Part shown: piece after piece, positions 51,633-61,073 of the stretch
Layout of the letters: each line of letters opens with the position of its first letter
Position numbering within the stretch: position 1 is the first letter of the stretch
Assembly (NCBI RefSeq): GCF_026672255.1
Contig: NZ_JAPOHA010000003.1
Coordinates: 124,001 to 188,000 of the forward strand
Direction: 5' to 3'
DNA length: 64,000 nt
From: Caproiciproducens galactitolivorans
GTDB lineage: Bacteria; Bacillota; Clostridia; Oscillospirales; Acutalibacteraceae
Program-made: the position numbers and the translations under genes
Notes under the pieces: generated by a model
Seen by the model: only the letters and a program-made list of their open reading frames with translations
What the model was told of the DNA's origin: nothing
Database searches by the model: none

Positions 51633-52571
51633 TTATTCTTTCCTGTAATGCTTCATCATTTGAATCAACATTTTTAAATAAAGGTCCTTGTTTACTTCTA
51701 TGCCGACGGAACAGTTGAGCGGCTTATCCTTGCAGACATGGCCAAAATCCACAACGGTACGGCCCAGGTTCAGGCTGCTGGCGGTTTCCACGGCAACGTA
51801 ATAGTCTTTGCATTCCATAACGGCCGGGTCGATTGCGTAAGCTGCTGCAAGCGCGTCGCTGAGGATGATATACTCTTTTCCAAAGCCTTTGTAAGCTTTT
51901 CGCTCGAAGTCCCATAAGAACGAGCAGTCCCCGGTATAGGGCGTATCGATTGCCTTGAGCTGATCAATGTCTTCGGGGGTCAGCTTGGATTTCACCGCTG
52001 CGTTCCAGCCGACCATAACAAGCGGCATTCCCGAGCGGAATACGATTTTCGCGGCCAGCGGGTCGGCTACCGCGTTGAATTCACCGTAGGGAGAAGTATT
52101 CCCAATATCGCTGGAACCTCCCATAAGAACGACCCTGTGAATCAGCTTGTGGAGATTGGGGTATTTCAAAAGCGCAATCGCGATATTGGTGAGCGGCCCG
52201 ATGGCGATAATTTCGAGCCTTCCTTTTTCTTCGACCGCCTTTTTATAGATGATATCCCATGCGTAGTCAGGAGAAAGGGATTTCTTCTCCGCCTTTAAAA
52301 CAAGGTTTCCGAGCCCGTTTTCGCCGTGAATATACCCGGCGGTGCGCGGCGGAATATTGAGTGGCTGTTCCGCTCCTTTTGCAACTTCACAGTCCATATG
52401 AAAATAGGACGCAATGTCAAGGGCGTTTTTTGTAACAAGTTCCCACTTCTGATTGCCGGCGACGCTGGTAATCGCTTTGATATCCAGTTTGCCGGAACTG
52501 TTTGCAAGCATCAGTGCGAAAAAGTCGTCTATACCCGGGTCTGTATCAATAATAACCGGAATCCGTTCCAC
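51633..52571 (-). CDS. Inosine-uridine nucleoside hydrolase family protein (1)
   Basis: A 312-residue nucleoside N-ribohydrolase. The calcium site IIDTDPGIDD is at the N-terminus, and VLMGGSSDIGN plus AEFNAVADP-like segments (GEFNAVADPLAA) fit the family. Starts with GTG 52571 behind AAGG. It releases base and ribose; ribose would go to the ribokinase at 59776. Confidence 0.93.
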   Translation of the reverse strand: MERIPVIIDTDPGIDDFFALMLANSSGKLDIKAITSVAGNQKWELVTKNALDIASYFHMDCEVAKGAEQPLNIPPRTAGYIHGENGLGNLVLKAEKKSLSPDYAWDIIYKKAVEEKGRLEIIAIGPLTNIAIALLKYPNLHKLIHRVVLMGGSSDIGNTSPYGEFNAVADPLAAKIVFRSGMPLVMVGWNAAVKSKLTPEDIDQLKAIDTPYTGDCSFLWDFERKAYKGFGKEYIILSDALAAAYAIDPAVMECKDYYVAVETASSLNLGRTVVDFGHVCKDKPLNCSVGIEVNKDLYLKMLIQMMKHYRKE

Positions 52572-52586
52572 GTTTCATACCTTCTC

Positions 52587-53516
52587 TCAATCGTATTTAT
52601 TCACTGCATCGATCACCATATTCACCAGTTTTTCCCGGTCAACGCCCAGTAAAACATCGGTGTTGGGTGTCCGTCCGCTGACGCCGGTAAAGTCCGTTAC
52701 GGTGCAGCCGGTTGTGAATTCTCCGCAGGTATCAATCGTTACGTTCAGATGTTTGCTCTCGAAAATTTCCGGTGCGAGCAGCCATGCCACCGCGCAGGGA
52801 TCGTGCAGGGGAGCGAAATCCCAGCCGAGGCTGTTGTGGAACTGAATAAAGAATTCCAGCAGTTCACCGACCATGCGGGCGACCTTGCCGCCCTGGGTCT
52901 TGATTTTCTCAATATCCTCCGGGTAGAAACGGGCTTTGTGCGTAACGTCCAGACCCGCCATGGTAATCGGAATGCCGGACTTGAAAACGATGTCCGCCGC
53001 TTCCGGGTCAACCAGAATGTTGAATTCCGCGGCAGGCGCCCAGTTTCCGCCGATCGCCGCGCCGCCCATCAGGCTGATGCGGTCGATTCTGCTTTTCAGG
53101 TACGGGTAGGAGAGAAGGAAGGTTGCCACGTTTGTCAGCGGCGCGGTAGCCACCAGCGTCACTTTATCCTCGCTCTGCTCGACGACCTCGGCCATGAGCT
53201 GCGCGGCGGGAATGGCGAGCGGTTTTTGGGTGGGCTGGGGAAGCTCCGGGCCGTCCAGGCCGGAATCGCCGTGTACGCTCGGCGCGATGGTCAGATCCCG
53301 GCTCATCGGCTGGTCGGCGCCCATGGCAAGGGGAATCTCTTTCCCGATATATTTCAGGACGCGCAGAGCGTTGTTCGTTGTCTTTTGAACGGTCTGGTTG
53401 CCGCCCACGGTGGTAACGGCCTTGACGTCGAGCTTGTCGCTGGAACAGGCAAGAATCAGGGCAATCGCGTCATCATGTCCGGGATCGCAATCCATGATAA
53501 TGCTTTTCTTATTCAT
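52587..53516 (-). CDS. Inosine-uridine nucleoside hydrolase family protein (2)
   Basis: A 309-residue paralogue of the next gene with MDCDPGHDDAIAL at the calcium site, LMGGAAIGGNWAP and AEFNILVDPEAA. GAAGG precedes ATG 53516. Two different hydrolases suggest separate base preferences or one unusual riboside substrate. Confidence 0.94.
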   Translation of the reverse strand: MNKKSIIMDCDPGHDDAIALILACSSDKLDVKAVTTVGGNQTVQKTTNNALRVLKYIGKEIPLAMGADQPMSRDLTIAPSVHGDSGLDGPELPQPTQKPLAIPAAQLMAEVVEQSEDKVTLVATAPLTNVATFLLSYPYLKSRIDRISLMGGAAIGGNWAPAAEFNILVDPEAADIVFKSGIPITMAGLDVTHKARFYPEDIEKIKTQGGKVARMVGELLEFFIQFHNSLGWDFAPLHDPCAVAWLLAPEIFESKHLNVTIDTCGEFTTGCTVTDFTGVSGRTPNTDVLLGVDREKLVNMVIDAVNKYD

Positions 53517-53547
53517 GAAAACACCTTCGTCTTTTTTCGTTTTAATG

Positions 53548-53577
53548 AAAAGGCAAAGGTTTTCGCCTTTGCCTTTT
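53548..53577 (-). terminator. Hairpin between importer and hydrolase genes
   Basis: AAAAGGCAAAGG (53548-53559) and CCTTTGCCTTTT (53566-53577), perfect 12-bp arms directly after the lipoprotein stop. It may terminate partially or stabilise the lipoprotein mRNA, raising its level over the enzymes. Confidence 0.7.
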
Positions 53578-53599
53578 AAACTATTCGAATGGGCTGCGC

Positions 53600-54727
53600 T
53601 TACGGTCTTACAGATTTCTTTACCGCTTCGATCTCGCTGGTGGATTTACCGAATGCGGTGTCAACCTTAATGCTGCCGCTCTTAATCTTTTCAGCAAATT
53701 CGGTAACCTTGTCCTGAACGTCCTTGGAAACACCCTTGTTGTACGTTCCCAGTCCTACGCAGTTATCGGCAAGGCCAAGGGTTTCCGCTTCGCCGAATTT
53801 CAAAGTACCGGCCTGCGCTTCTTTCACAGCCTTTGTAATGGAAATGTCAACTCTCTTCAGAGCAGAGGTCAGGACGGCATTTGCCTTTGCAGGGTCGCTG
53901 GACTGGAATGCCAAAGCCTGGTCGCTGTCAACACCGATCACAAATTTGCCCTTTGCGGTGCAGCCGTCGATTACGCCAAGGCCTGCGTTGCTTGCAGCCT
54001 GGAAAACAACGTCGGCGCCCTGGTTGATCTGTGCCAAGGTCAGTTCTTTTGCATGGGCGGTATCGGTAAAGTTGCCGACATAGGAGGTCAAAACCTTGAT
54101 GTTCGGGTTCGCTGCTTTTGCACCCTGGATGTAGCCCACCAGGAAGTCGTTGATAACGGTGTTCTCCATGCCGCCGACAAAGCCGATTTTACCGGTCTTT
54201 GTGCTCAGCGCGCCGGCTACGCCAGCCAGATAAGAGCATTCATTCTGTTTGTATTCAATGGAATAAACATTTTTGCATTTGCCGTCTTTGTAGTCGACAC
54301 TGGAGTCGAAGATGATGTACTTTTTGTCCGGATACTGCGCGGCGATCTGCGCGAGTTTCTCGGCCATCTGCCATGTACCGACGATGATGATATCATAATC
54401 CGGATTTTCGGAAGCGTCGGTCAGAGCCGGTAACCATTTTGTTTCATCAGCGGTCATTTCAATCACTTTTGTGGTGCAGCCCAGCTCGGACTCCATCATT
54501 TTTGCACCGTTTGCCGCGGAATCAAAGAAAGCTTTGTCGCCTAAAGTACCGTTTAACAGAATGGCAACATTTAATTTTTTCCCTGCTTTTTCGGTACCGC
54601 TCTGGGCGGTGCTTCCGGAGGCGGCGGCCGAACCCTGGGATTCCTCAGAGGAACAGCCGGTCAGTACGAACGTTAGGGACATTGCAAGGACTAAAATTGC
54701 GGATAACAGTCTTTTTCCAAACTTCAT
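53600..54727 (-). CDS. BMP-family nucleoside-binding lipoprotein (importer 1)
   Basis: A 375-residue substrate-binding lipoprotein with lipobox VLTGC (Cys25), a Ser-rich linker and the periplasmic-binding fold of the PnrA/BMP family (LNVAILLNGTLGDKAFFD, GKIGFVGGMENTVIND, IGVDSDQALAF). It delivers nucleosides to the two permeases and ATPase encoded upstream of it in the same operon. Confidence 0.93.
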   Translation of the reverse strand: MKFGKRLLSAILVLAMSLTFVLTGCSSEESQGSAAASGSTAQSGTEKAGKKLNVAILLNGTLGDKAFFDSAANGAKMMESELGCTTKVIEMTADETKWLPALTDASENPDYDIIIVGTWQMAEKLAQIAAQYPDKKYIIFDSSVDYKDGKCKNVYSIEYKQNECSYLAGVAGALSTKTGKIGFVGGMENTVINDFLVGYIQGAKAANPNIKVLTSYVGNFTDTAHAKELTLAQINQGADVVFQAASNAGLGVIDGCTAKGKFVIGVDSDQALAFQSSDPAKANAVLTSALKRVDISITKAVKEAQAGTLKFGEAETLGLADNCVGLGTYNKGVSKDVQDKVTEFAEKIKSGSIKVDTAFGKSTSEIEAVKKSVRP

Positions 54728-54837
54728 ATAATTCTCTCCTTTTCAATCAGCGAATAAATGGTTTATGGAATCCCCGCCCCGGCCGCTGTCATCCGCGGCG
54801 GAGAATTGGGCACGTTCGGAAGAAACAGTCGGCGAAA

Positions 54838-55767
54838 TTACTTGGAAATACCGATTTTCTTCTCTTTTTTGTTTCTCGAGATCGAATAGACAATCAAACC
54901 GACGATGGTTAAAGCATAAGGGATCATCTGGACAAACTGTACCGGGATATCCAATACCTGCAGGTTGGTTGCAAGGGCATCGGCCGCGCCGAAGATCAGC
55001 GAGGAACCCATGATGCCAACCGGAGTTCCCGTGCCGAGCGCTTCCGCAGCCAGCGCGATAAAACCTCTTCCGGCGACCATGTCGCGTGAAAATTTATCCA
55101 TATAGCCCATCGACATGTAAGCGCCGCCGATGGAAGCGAGGATACCGCTGATGACCAGTACGGTGTACTGGATTTTCCGCACATTGATGCCGACGCTTTC
55201 TGCGGCGTTCGGATTTTCACCGACAACGCGGATGCGCAGGCCAAGGGGAGTTTTATAAAGCAAAAGCCAGATCAGGAAAACGGAAAGAAATGCAATGTAG
55301 GTTAAAAGATTATGGCCGGAAATGATATTGCCCAAAACCGGAATATTCTGAATCAGGGGAATATTCACGGAAGGCATGGTCAGGCTTTTCAAAGAGGTGG
55401 AGTTTCCTTTATCTCCGCAGATCGAATACAGAATAAAGATGGTTCCGCCCGAAGCCATCAGGTTAATGGCGATACCGACCAGAATAATGTCCGCTTTCAG
55501 GTTCAGTGCGCTGTAAGCCATGACAAGGCCCAGAACCACACCGGTAACCATTGCAAAAACAAGGCCGAGAAACGCGCTGTGGAAAGCGGCGCTTCCGACA
55601 ACGCCCGCCAGCGCGGAGCAGAGCATGATTCCCTCGAGGCCGATGTTCATAACACCGGCCCGGTCGGTAATCAGGGCGGCCAGAGCCGCCAGCAGGATCG
55701 GCGTTGTAAGCCGGATCACTGAAAAAAGAAAACTTGCTGAGAAGATTGTAGCCATTACCGTGTTCAT
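54838..55767 (-). CDS. BMP-type ABC importer permease 2 (importer 1)
   Basis: A 309-residue permease of the branched-chain/ribose type (BPD_transp_2). Eight or more helices; the coupling segment includes TPILLAALAALITDRAGVMN at the start and RAAGENPNAAES-type text (VVGENPNAAESVGI). It lies one nucleotide after the first permease gene. Confidence 0.92.
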   Translation of the reverse strand: MNTVMATIFSASFLFSVIRLTTPILLAALAALITDRAGVMNIGLEGIMLCSALAGVVGSAAFHSAFLGLVFAMVTGVVLGLVMAYSALNLKADIILVGIAINLMASGGTIFILYSICGDKGNSTSLKSLTMPSVNIPLIQNIPVLGNIISGHNLLTYIAFLSVFLIWLLLYKTPLGLRIRVVGENPNAAESVGINVRKIQYTVLVISGILASIGGAYMSMGYMDKFSRDMVAGRGFIALAAEALGTGTPVGIMGSSLIFGAADALATNLQVLDIPVQFVQMIPYALTIVGLIVYSISRNKKEKKIGISK

Positions 55768-55768
55768 G

Positions 55769-56857
55769 TTAAGCTTCCTCCTTTACTTGTCTCTGAGAAT
55801 TCTTAACAATCATCTTGTGCTTGTAGGTATCCAGGAACATCTTGCCCGCGATTAATACGACGATAATTGCCTGAATAATCGAAACCACTTCCGGCGCAAC
55901 GTCGGATCTTCTGGACATGATATCCGCGCCGACGCGCAGGTAAGCGAGGAAGAAAGCGGCGAGAGGAACAAATTTCGGGTTGTTTTTTGCGAGGATGGAA
56001 ATGATGATACCGTCAAATCCGTAGCCGGGAAGGCTGACCCATGAAAAACGGGTGTACATCCCCAGAACCTGCGTTGCGCCGCCCATTCCGGCAAGCGCGC
56101 CGCCCACGACCTGGGAGAGGATAATGGTGCTGCCCACGCCGATACCGGAGTATTTCGCGAAATTCTCGTTTTGGCCGGTTATGCGGATCGCGTAGCCCCA
56201 TTTTGTCCTGTATAAGAACAGATAGGTTAAAATAACCATGATAATAGCGATAAAAATACCCATGTGAACCCCGGTCCGCGGGATGATGACGGCCAGTCTT
56301 GCGGAATTCGGGAAGGTGTGCGAGGCGATATAGCCCGCATCCGGGTCCATGAGCATATATTGCAGGATATAGCTTCCGAAGAACAGGGCGATATAGTTCA
56401 GCATAAGGGAGGAAACAACTTCATTTGCCTTCCATTTTACCTTTAAAATTGCGGGAATGATGCAAAGTACGACGCCGAAAAGCGCGCCGGCCAGAATCGC
56501 CACAATGGCGTGGATTCCGGAAGGCATCTTTACGCCGACGGCAATTATGGCAGCGCCCAGACCGCCCAGAAAGAAGGAACCTTCCGCCGCCATATTAAAT
56601 TGGCTGCATTGAAGCATGACCGCCATCGAAAGGCCGCCGAACGTAAGCGGAATGCAAAGTTCCAAGACATTGCCGAAATTCCGCATTGTCAGGATCGGAC
56701 CCGCCAGGAACCATTTTAACGCGTTCAGGGGCTGCTTGCTTACAAACATAATCAAAAGCAAAGCGACCAGCAAAGAGATTCCGATTGCGACAATGACCCT
56801 GAAAATTTCGAACCTGTTCTCGATCGTTTTACTGGAGTACGATTGCTTATTTTTCAT
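55769..56857 (-). CDS. BMP-type ABC importer permease 1 (importer 1)
   Basis: A 362-residue permease with an N-terminal cytoplasmic extension, GGLSMAVMLQCSQFNMAAEG and ITGQNENFAKYSGI as in the family. Overlaps the ATPase stop by 11 nt, so translation is coupled. Confidence 0.92.
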   Translation of the reverse strand: MKNKQSYSSKTIENRFEIFRVIVAIGISLLVALLLIMFVSKQPLNALKWFLAGPILTMRNFGNVLELCIPLTFGGLSMAVMLQCSQFNMAAEGSFFLGGLGAAIIAVGVKMPSGIHAIVAILAGALFGVVLCIIPAILKVKWKANEVVSSLMLNYIALFFGSYILQYMLMDPDAGYIASHTFPNSARLAVIIPRTGVHMGIFIAIIMVILTYLFLYRTKWGYAIRITGQNENFAKYSGIGVGSTIILSQVVGGALAGMGGATQVLGMYTRFSWVSLPGYGFDGIIISILAKNNPKFVPLAAFFLAYLRVGADIMSRRSDVAPEVVSIIQAIIVVLIAGKMFLDTYKHKMIVKNSQRQVKEEA

Positions 56858-58415
56858 GAATCACATCTCCTGTTTCTTCGGGCGACATTTTTTTAATGCC
56901 CAGCATATATTCGCCCATTTCCTGCTCGGTGATATTTTTTGTATCGGGGAAATATGCCGCAATCTCTCCTTCATACAGAACGATCAGGCTGTCGGAGAGT
57001 TCCATGACTTCGTTCAGGTCGGCGGAAATCAGGATGATGGCCGAGCCGTCGTCGCGAAGCTTCACAATCTGTTTGCGGACGAATTCCGTGGCGCCTACGT
57101 CGATGCCCCGGGTCGGCTGGTCAACAAGGATGAAGTCCGGATTGGAAGAAAACTCCCTTGCAACAACGACTTTCTGGATATTGCCGCCGGAAAGCATCCG
57201 GATCGGCTGTTCCCTTCCGTCGCATTTTACGAGGTATTCCTGAATGTTTCCATCCGATTCCTCGTTGATCATTTTTGCTTTCTGAAGTCCGTTATGGTTG
57301 TATTCCTTTTTATAGAAGCGGTCGGAAATCAAATTTTCCTTTATGCTGACGTCGCCCGCGATGCCGAAGGTCATCCGGTCTTCCGGCACATGGGAGGTTT
57401 TCAGCTCGCGGATTTTGCGAATGGAAAGGTTTTGAATTTCCACATTCTTAATTTTTACGCTGCCCTTCAAATACGGCCTTAATCCGGTGATAATTTCCGC
57501 CAGCTCGCTTTGTCCGTTTCCTTCCACACCGGCAATTCCGAAAATCTCGCCTCTGCGTACGTCGAAGCTTACATGATTAAGCGTCGTTTTTCCAAATTTA
57601 TTAACGGCGGACAAATCACGCACGCTTAATATGGTCTCTTTCGGTTCGGCCGGGGTTTTCTGAATGTCGAGAACGACGTTGCGCCCCACCATGCTGTTCG
57701 AGATATCCTGTTCGCTCAGCTCTTTTACTTCCGCTTCGCCAACCGAGCGCCCGTCCCGCAGAATCGTAATCCGGTCGCAGATTTCTTTGATTTCTCTTAA
57801 TTTATGAGAAATAAAGATAATGGTATGGCCCTGCTTTTTCAGCTCTTTCAGCTGTACGAATAGCTCCGTTGTTTCCTGCGGCGTCAACACGGCGGTAGGC
57901 TCGTCCAAAATCAAGATTTGCGCTCCGCGCATCAGTGCCTTGAGGATTTCGACTTTCTGTTTTTGCCCAACGGAAAGATCCTTTACATGCGATTTCGGAT
58001 CAATGTCAAAATTATATTTTTTTGCAACATCCTGTGTCATCTGCACCGCTTTCGCGAAATCGAAAAGGAACATGTTTTTCGGTTCGATTCCCATTACCAT
58101 GTTTTCGGCGACCGTGAGGGAAGGAGCCAGCATAAAATGCTGGTGAACCATTCCGATTCCATACTTGATCGCGCTGGACGGATTGCTGATCTGGACTTCT
58201 TTTCCGTTGAGAAGGATTCTGCCGGTATCGGGTGATTCAATCCCGAAAAGAACTTTCATCAGCGTACTTTTCCCGGCTCCGTTTTCGCCGACCAGTGCAT
58301 GAATTTCCCCTTTGCGAACAGAAAAGTTAACATTTTTATTCGCAACAAATCCGTTTGGATAAACCTTTGTGATATTCTCCATGACTAAAACATTGTCTGC
58401 AACATTGTCTGCCAT
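56847..58415 (-). CDS. Duplicated ABC ATPase of importer 1
   Basis: A 522-residue ATPase with two nucleotide-binding domains. The first has Walker A GENGAGKST, LSVGQKQKVEIL signature and LILDEPTAVL; the second has a degenerate Walker A (GVEGNGQSE) and LSGGNIQKVVVARE, usual for this sugar/nucleoside importer class. First gene of the minus operon, behind a LacI-type operator. Confidence 0.94.
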   Translation of the reverse strand: MADNVADNVLVMENITKVYPNGFVANKNVNFSVRKGEIHALVGENGAGKSTLMKVLFGIESPDTGRILLNGKEVQISNPSSAIKYGIGMVHQHFMLAPSLTVAENMVMGIEPKNMFLFDFAKAVQMTQDVAKKYNFDIDPKSHVKDLSVGQKQKVEILKALMRGAQILILDEPTAVLTPQETTELFVQLKELKKQGHTIIFISHKLREIKEICDRITILRDGRSVGEAEVKELSEQDISNSMVGRNVVLDIQKTPAEPKETILSVRDLSAVNKFGKTTLNHVSFDVRRGEIFGIAGVEGNGQSELAEIITGLRPYLKGSVKIKNVEIQNLSIRKIRELKTSHVPEDRMTFGIAGDVSIKENLISDRFYKKEYNHNGLQKAKMINEESDGNIQEYLVKCDGREQPIRMLSGGNIQKVVVAREFSSNPDFILVDQPTRGIDVGATEFVRKQIVKLRDDGSAIILISADLNEVMELSDSLIVLYEGEIAAYFPDTKNITEQEMGEYMLGIKKMSPEETGDVIHEK

Positions 58416-58490
58416 TTCAGTAGCACTCCATTCTTGAATGAAATAGCGATGATTCCCTGCAATTTTTATGCAGGACGTGCCGTTTTCGAG

Positions 58491-58570
58491 TTGGTAAAAT
58501 GTTTTACTAAGCTAAAAAAGCTTTCTATCTGAATACCTAGTATATTAGGCCAAGTCCGTCGAAATGTCAA
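58491..58570 (-). promoter_or_regulatory. Importer 1 promoter with LacI-type operator
   Basis: On the minus strand TTGACA (58570-58565), 17-bp spacer, TAATAT (58547-58542). Operator GTAAAA-TG-TTTTAC lies at 58494-58507, flanked by TT and AA (58491-58510), downstream of the start site. Confidence 0.65.
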
Positions 58571-58630
58571 TATATTTATCAAATTTCATCGAGAAAACGT
58601 GTTTTTATTAGATAACTTTTAAGATTCTGC

Positions 58631-58683
58631 TTGATTTTCAATAGATTTATGCTATACTGAATTTTAGTAAAATGTTTTATCAA
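58631..58683 (+). promoter_or_regulatory. lacI-type gene promoter with matching operator
   Basis: TTGATT (58631-58636), 16-bp spacer, TATACT (58653-58658). Operator GTAAAA-TG-TTTTA at 58667-58679 within 58664-58683, the same core as 58491-58510. Indicates autoregulation and control of both divergent operons. Confidence 0.65.
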
Positions 58684-58724
58684 TGAATCGAAAATGCTTA
58701 AAAATCCTTAAAGGAGGGCCTGCT

Positions 58725-59762
58725 TTGCGTACTACGGTAAAAGATGTTGCAAAAGCAGTAGGATTGTCCACAACAACCGTCTCTTTGGTACTAAATAATA
58801 AACCCAACCGAATTCCGAAAGCAACGCGTGAAATTGTACTGAAAGCGGCGAAAGATCTAAATTACAGGCCCAATCATATAGCCGTAAGCATGGTAACCAA
58901 AAAGACGCATACGATCGGTTTGATTTTACCGGACATCAGCAACTTATATTTTTCGGAACTGGCGAAAGTCATTGAAGAGCAATTCCATAAATACGGTTAT
59001 AATGTATTATATGGGAATACAAACGGCACGCTGGAGCATGACTTTGAATATTTGAATTTATTCATTGACCGCAGCGTTGATGCGGTCATCATGACCGTAT
59101 CCTCCAATTACAGTGAAAAAGAGATTAAAAGCCTGCATGAAATCGCCGAAATGAACAATGTGCCCATCATGATGGTGGACCGCACGCTGGACGATCCGCG
59201 GTTTATGTCCGTTCTGCTGGACCAGAAGCTCGGCGGTTACCTTGCGACCAATTATCTCATTCATCTTGGGCACAGGAAGATCGCCTGTATCACCGGCCCG
59301 AAAAGTCTTCGGATCAGCATTGAGCGGCTGGAAGGATATAAATCCGCCCTGCAGGACGCGGGGCTTCCGTTTGATCCGGCGCTCATTGTCGAAGGGGATT
59401 TCCGCGTTGACAGCGGAGTTCAGGCGCTGCCGTATATCCTTGGGCAAAACGCGACGGCCGTTTTTTCTTTGAATGATATGATGGCGATCGGAGTCTACCG
59501 GGAATGCCGCCGTTATCACCTGTCGATTCCGCAGGATCTTTCGATCGTCGGATTTGACGATATTTTTATTGACGAATTTTTAGAGCCGCCGCTTTCCACG
59601 ATTGCGCAGCCTGTGGTGGAAATAGGGGAATACGCGGTGAAGAAAATGATGACGGTTTTAGAAGGGGAAGAAGACCCCTCCTGCGCGGATACAATGGTCT
59701 TTAAACCGGCGCTGAAGGTTCGGGGAAGCGCGTCGAAATTTATGGAGAAGAAGCAAATGTAA
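58725..59762 (+). CDS. LacI-family repressor of nucleoside/ribose genes
   Basis: A 345-residue repressor: HTH TVKDVAKAVGLSTTTVSLVL at the N-terminus, hinge, then a periplasmic-binding-like sensor (IGLILPDISNLYFSELAK). The start is TTG 58725 behind AAAGGAGGG; the ATG at 58683 would add 14 unrelated residues and lies in the operator. Followed 13 nt later by ribokinase, so ribose or a ribonucleoside is the probable inducer. Confidence 0.9.
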   Translation: MRTTVKDVAKAVGLSTTTVSLVLNNKPNRIPKATREIVLKAAKDLNYRPNHIAVSMVTKKTHTIGLILPDISNLYFSELAKVIEEQFHKYGYNVLYGNTNGTLEHDFEYLNLFIDRSVDAVIMTVSSNYSEKEIKSLHEIAEMNNVPIMMVDRTLDDPRFMSVLLDQKLGGYLATNYLIHLGHRKIACITGPKSLRISIERLEGYKSALQDAGLPFDPALIVEGDFRVDSGVQALPYILGQNATAVFSLNDMMAIGVYRECRRYHLSIPQDLSIVGFDDIFIDEFLEPPLSTIAQPVVEIGEYAVKKMMTVLEGEEDPSCADTMVFKPALKVRGSASKFMEKKQM

Positions 59763-59775
59763 AAAAGGAGTAAAC

Positions 59776-60690
59776 ATGAGTATACTGAATTTTGGTTCTT
59801 TAAATATAGATCACGTTTATCATGTCGACCATTTCGTCAGGCCGGGTGAAACCATTTCCGCCGGGCGTCTGGAATATTTCAGCGGCGGAAAGGGGCTGAA
59901 TCAATCCATTGCGCTTGCAAAAGCCGGCGCGGATGTTTATCATGCGGGAAAAATCGGGACGGACGGCAAAAAGCTGGAAGAAATTCTTGCAAACGACGGG
60001 GTACATACCGATTATATTGAAATGACAAACGGAGTGAACGGCCATGCCCTGATTCAGGTTGTTCCGTCCGGTCAGAATAATATTATCATTTACGGCGGTT
60101 CCAACCACGAGATCACGGAAACATACGTGGATCAGGTGCTGGAAAATTTCGGGGAAGATGATCTTGTTCTGATGCAGAATGAAATCAGCTGCATCAATTA
60201 TATTGCCCGCCAGTGCGCAAAAAGGAAAATTAAAATCGCTTTGAATCCTTCGCCGATCAGCAAAGAACTGCTGGATACGTTCCCGTTTGAACTGGTATCC
60301 CTGTTCTTTATCAATGAGATAGAGGGCAGGGAACTGTCCAAAACGGAAAACACCGACGAAATTCTTGATTCCCTGATCAAGATGTATCCGAACTCCGCTT
60401 TCGTGTTTACTCTTGGCCATAACGGCGTTATCTATAAGGATAAAAACGACACCTTTACACATGGAATCTATAACGTGAAGGTCGTTGACACGACCGCGGC
60501 CGGTGATACGTTTACCGGATACTTTTTGGCCTGCTACGCGGCCGGGGAACCGATTCCGGATTGCCTTCTCAAGGCTTCGGTCGCATCCTCCCTTGCGGTT
60601 TCAAAGCCGGGCGCGTCTCCTTCCATTCCTCTCATGGAGGAAGTATTAGAAGCGAAATCCACATTAGAGTATGTGGAATTTCAAAAATAA
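59776..60690 (+). CDS. rbsK: Ribokinase-family sugar kinase
   Basis: A 304-residue PfkB-family kinase with GSLNIDHVYHVD and GGKGLNQSIALAKAGA at the sugar site and DTTAAGDTFTGYF as the catalytic and anion-hole motif. Best match is ribokinase, which phosphorylates ribose released by the nucleoside hydrolases; a related nucleoside or deoxyribose kinase cannot be excluded. AAAGGAG precedes the ATG. Confidence 0.88.
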   Translation: MSILNFGSLNIDHVYHVDHFVRPGETISAGRLEYFSGGKGLNQSIALAKAGADVYHAGKIGTDGKKLEEILANDGVHTDYIEMTNGVNGHALIQVVPSGQNNIIIYGGSNHEITETYVDQVLENFGEDDLVLMQNEISCINYIARQCAKRKIKIALNPSPISKELLDTFPFELVSLFFINEIEGRELSKTENTDEILDSLIKMYPNSAFVFTLGHNGVIYKDKNDTFTHGIYNVKVVDTTAAGDTFTGYFLACYAAGEPIPDCLLKASVASSLAVSKPGASPSIPLMEEVLEAKSTLEYVEFQK

Positions 60691-60710
60691 TCCGTTTCCT
60701 AAGCGATAAG

Positions 60711-60748
60711 AACCGGGGCTGGCTGTACGCCGCCCCGGTTCTTTTTTT
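60711..60748 (+). terminator. Terminator after ribokinase
   Basis: AACCGGGGC pairs with GCCCCGGTT, followed by CTTTTTTT. Confidence 0.85.
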
Positions 60749-60994
60749 GACCAATCCTCCGCAGGTTTTTTCCGTATCAAATTAATCGAATTCTTCCAAT
60801 ATTCCAAGGGCAGGAATGGTTCCTGCGATTCGTTCCATAATAAGGAACAGGCATAAAATCTTAAAGAACTTTATCGGCAAAGTGGACAAACCGGACAGGT
60901 TAGGAAGCAAAATTATATTTAAGAAGATCAAAAAAATTTTATGGCCGCTATCAAAAACTTTTTTATAAAGTATAAATTTTTTTTAGATTTTCTA

Positions 60995-61023
60995 TTGACT
61001 TGTATGTGCTACTTTGCTACAAT
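60995..61023 (+). promoter_or_regulatory. Promoter of importer 2
   Basis: TTGACT (60995-61000), 17-bp spacer, TACAAT (61018-61023), 51 nt before the ATG. Between the terminator and this promoter, 60749-60994 shows no gene. No GTAAAATGTTTTA operator is visible here, so it may be controlled separately. Confidence 0.6.
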
Positions 61024-61073
61024 CTTGTTAAAGGCGGAGCCTTAATTTATTGAAATTGATATGGGAGGCACTT

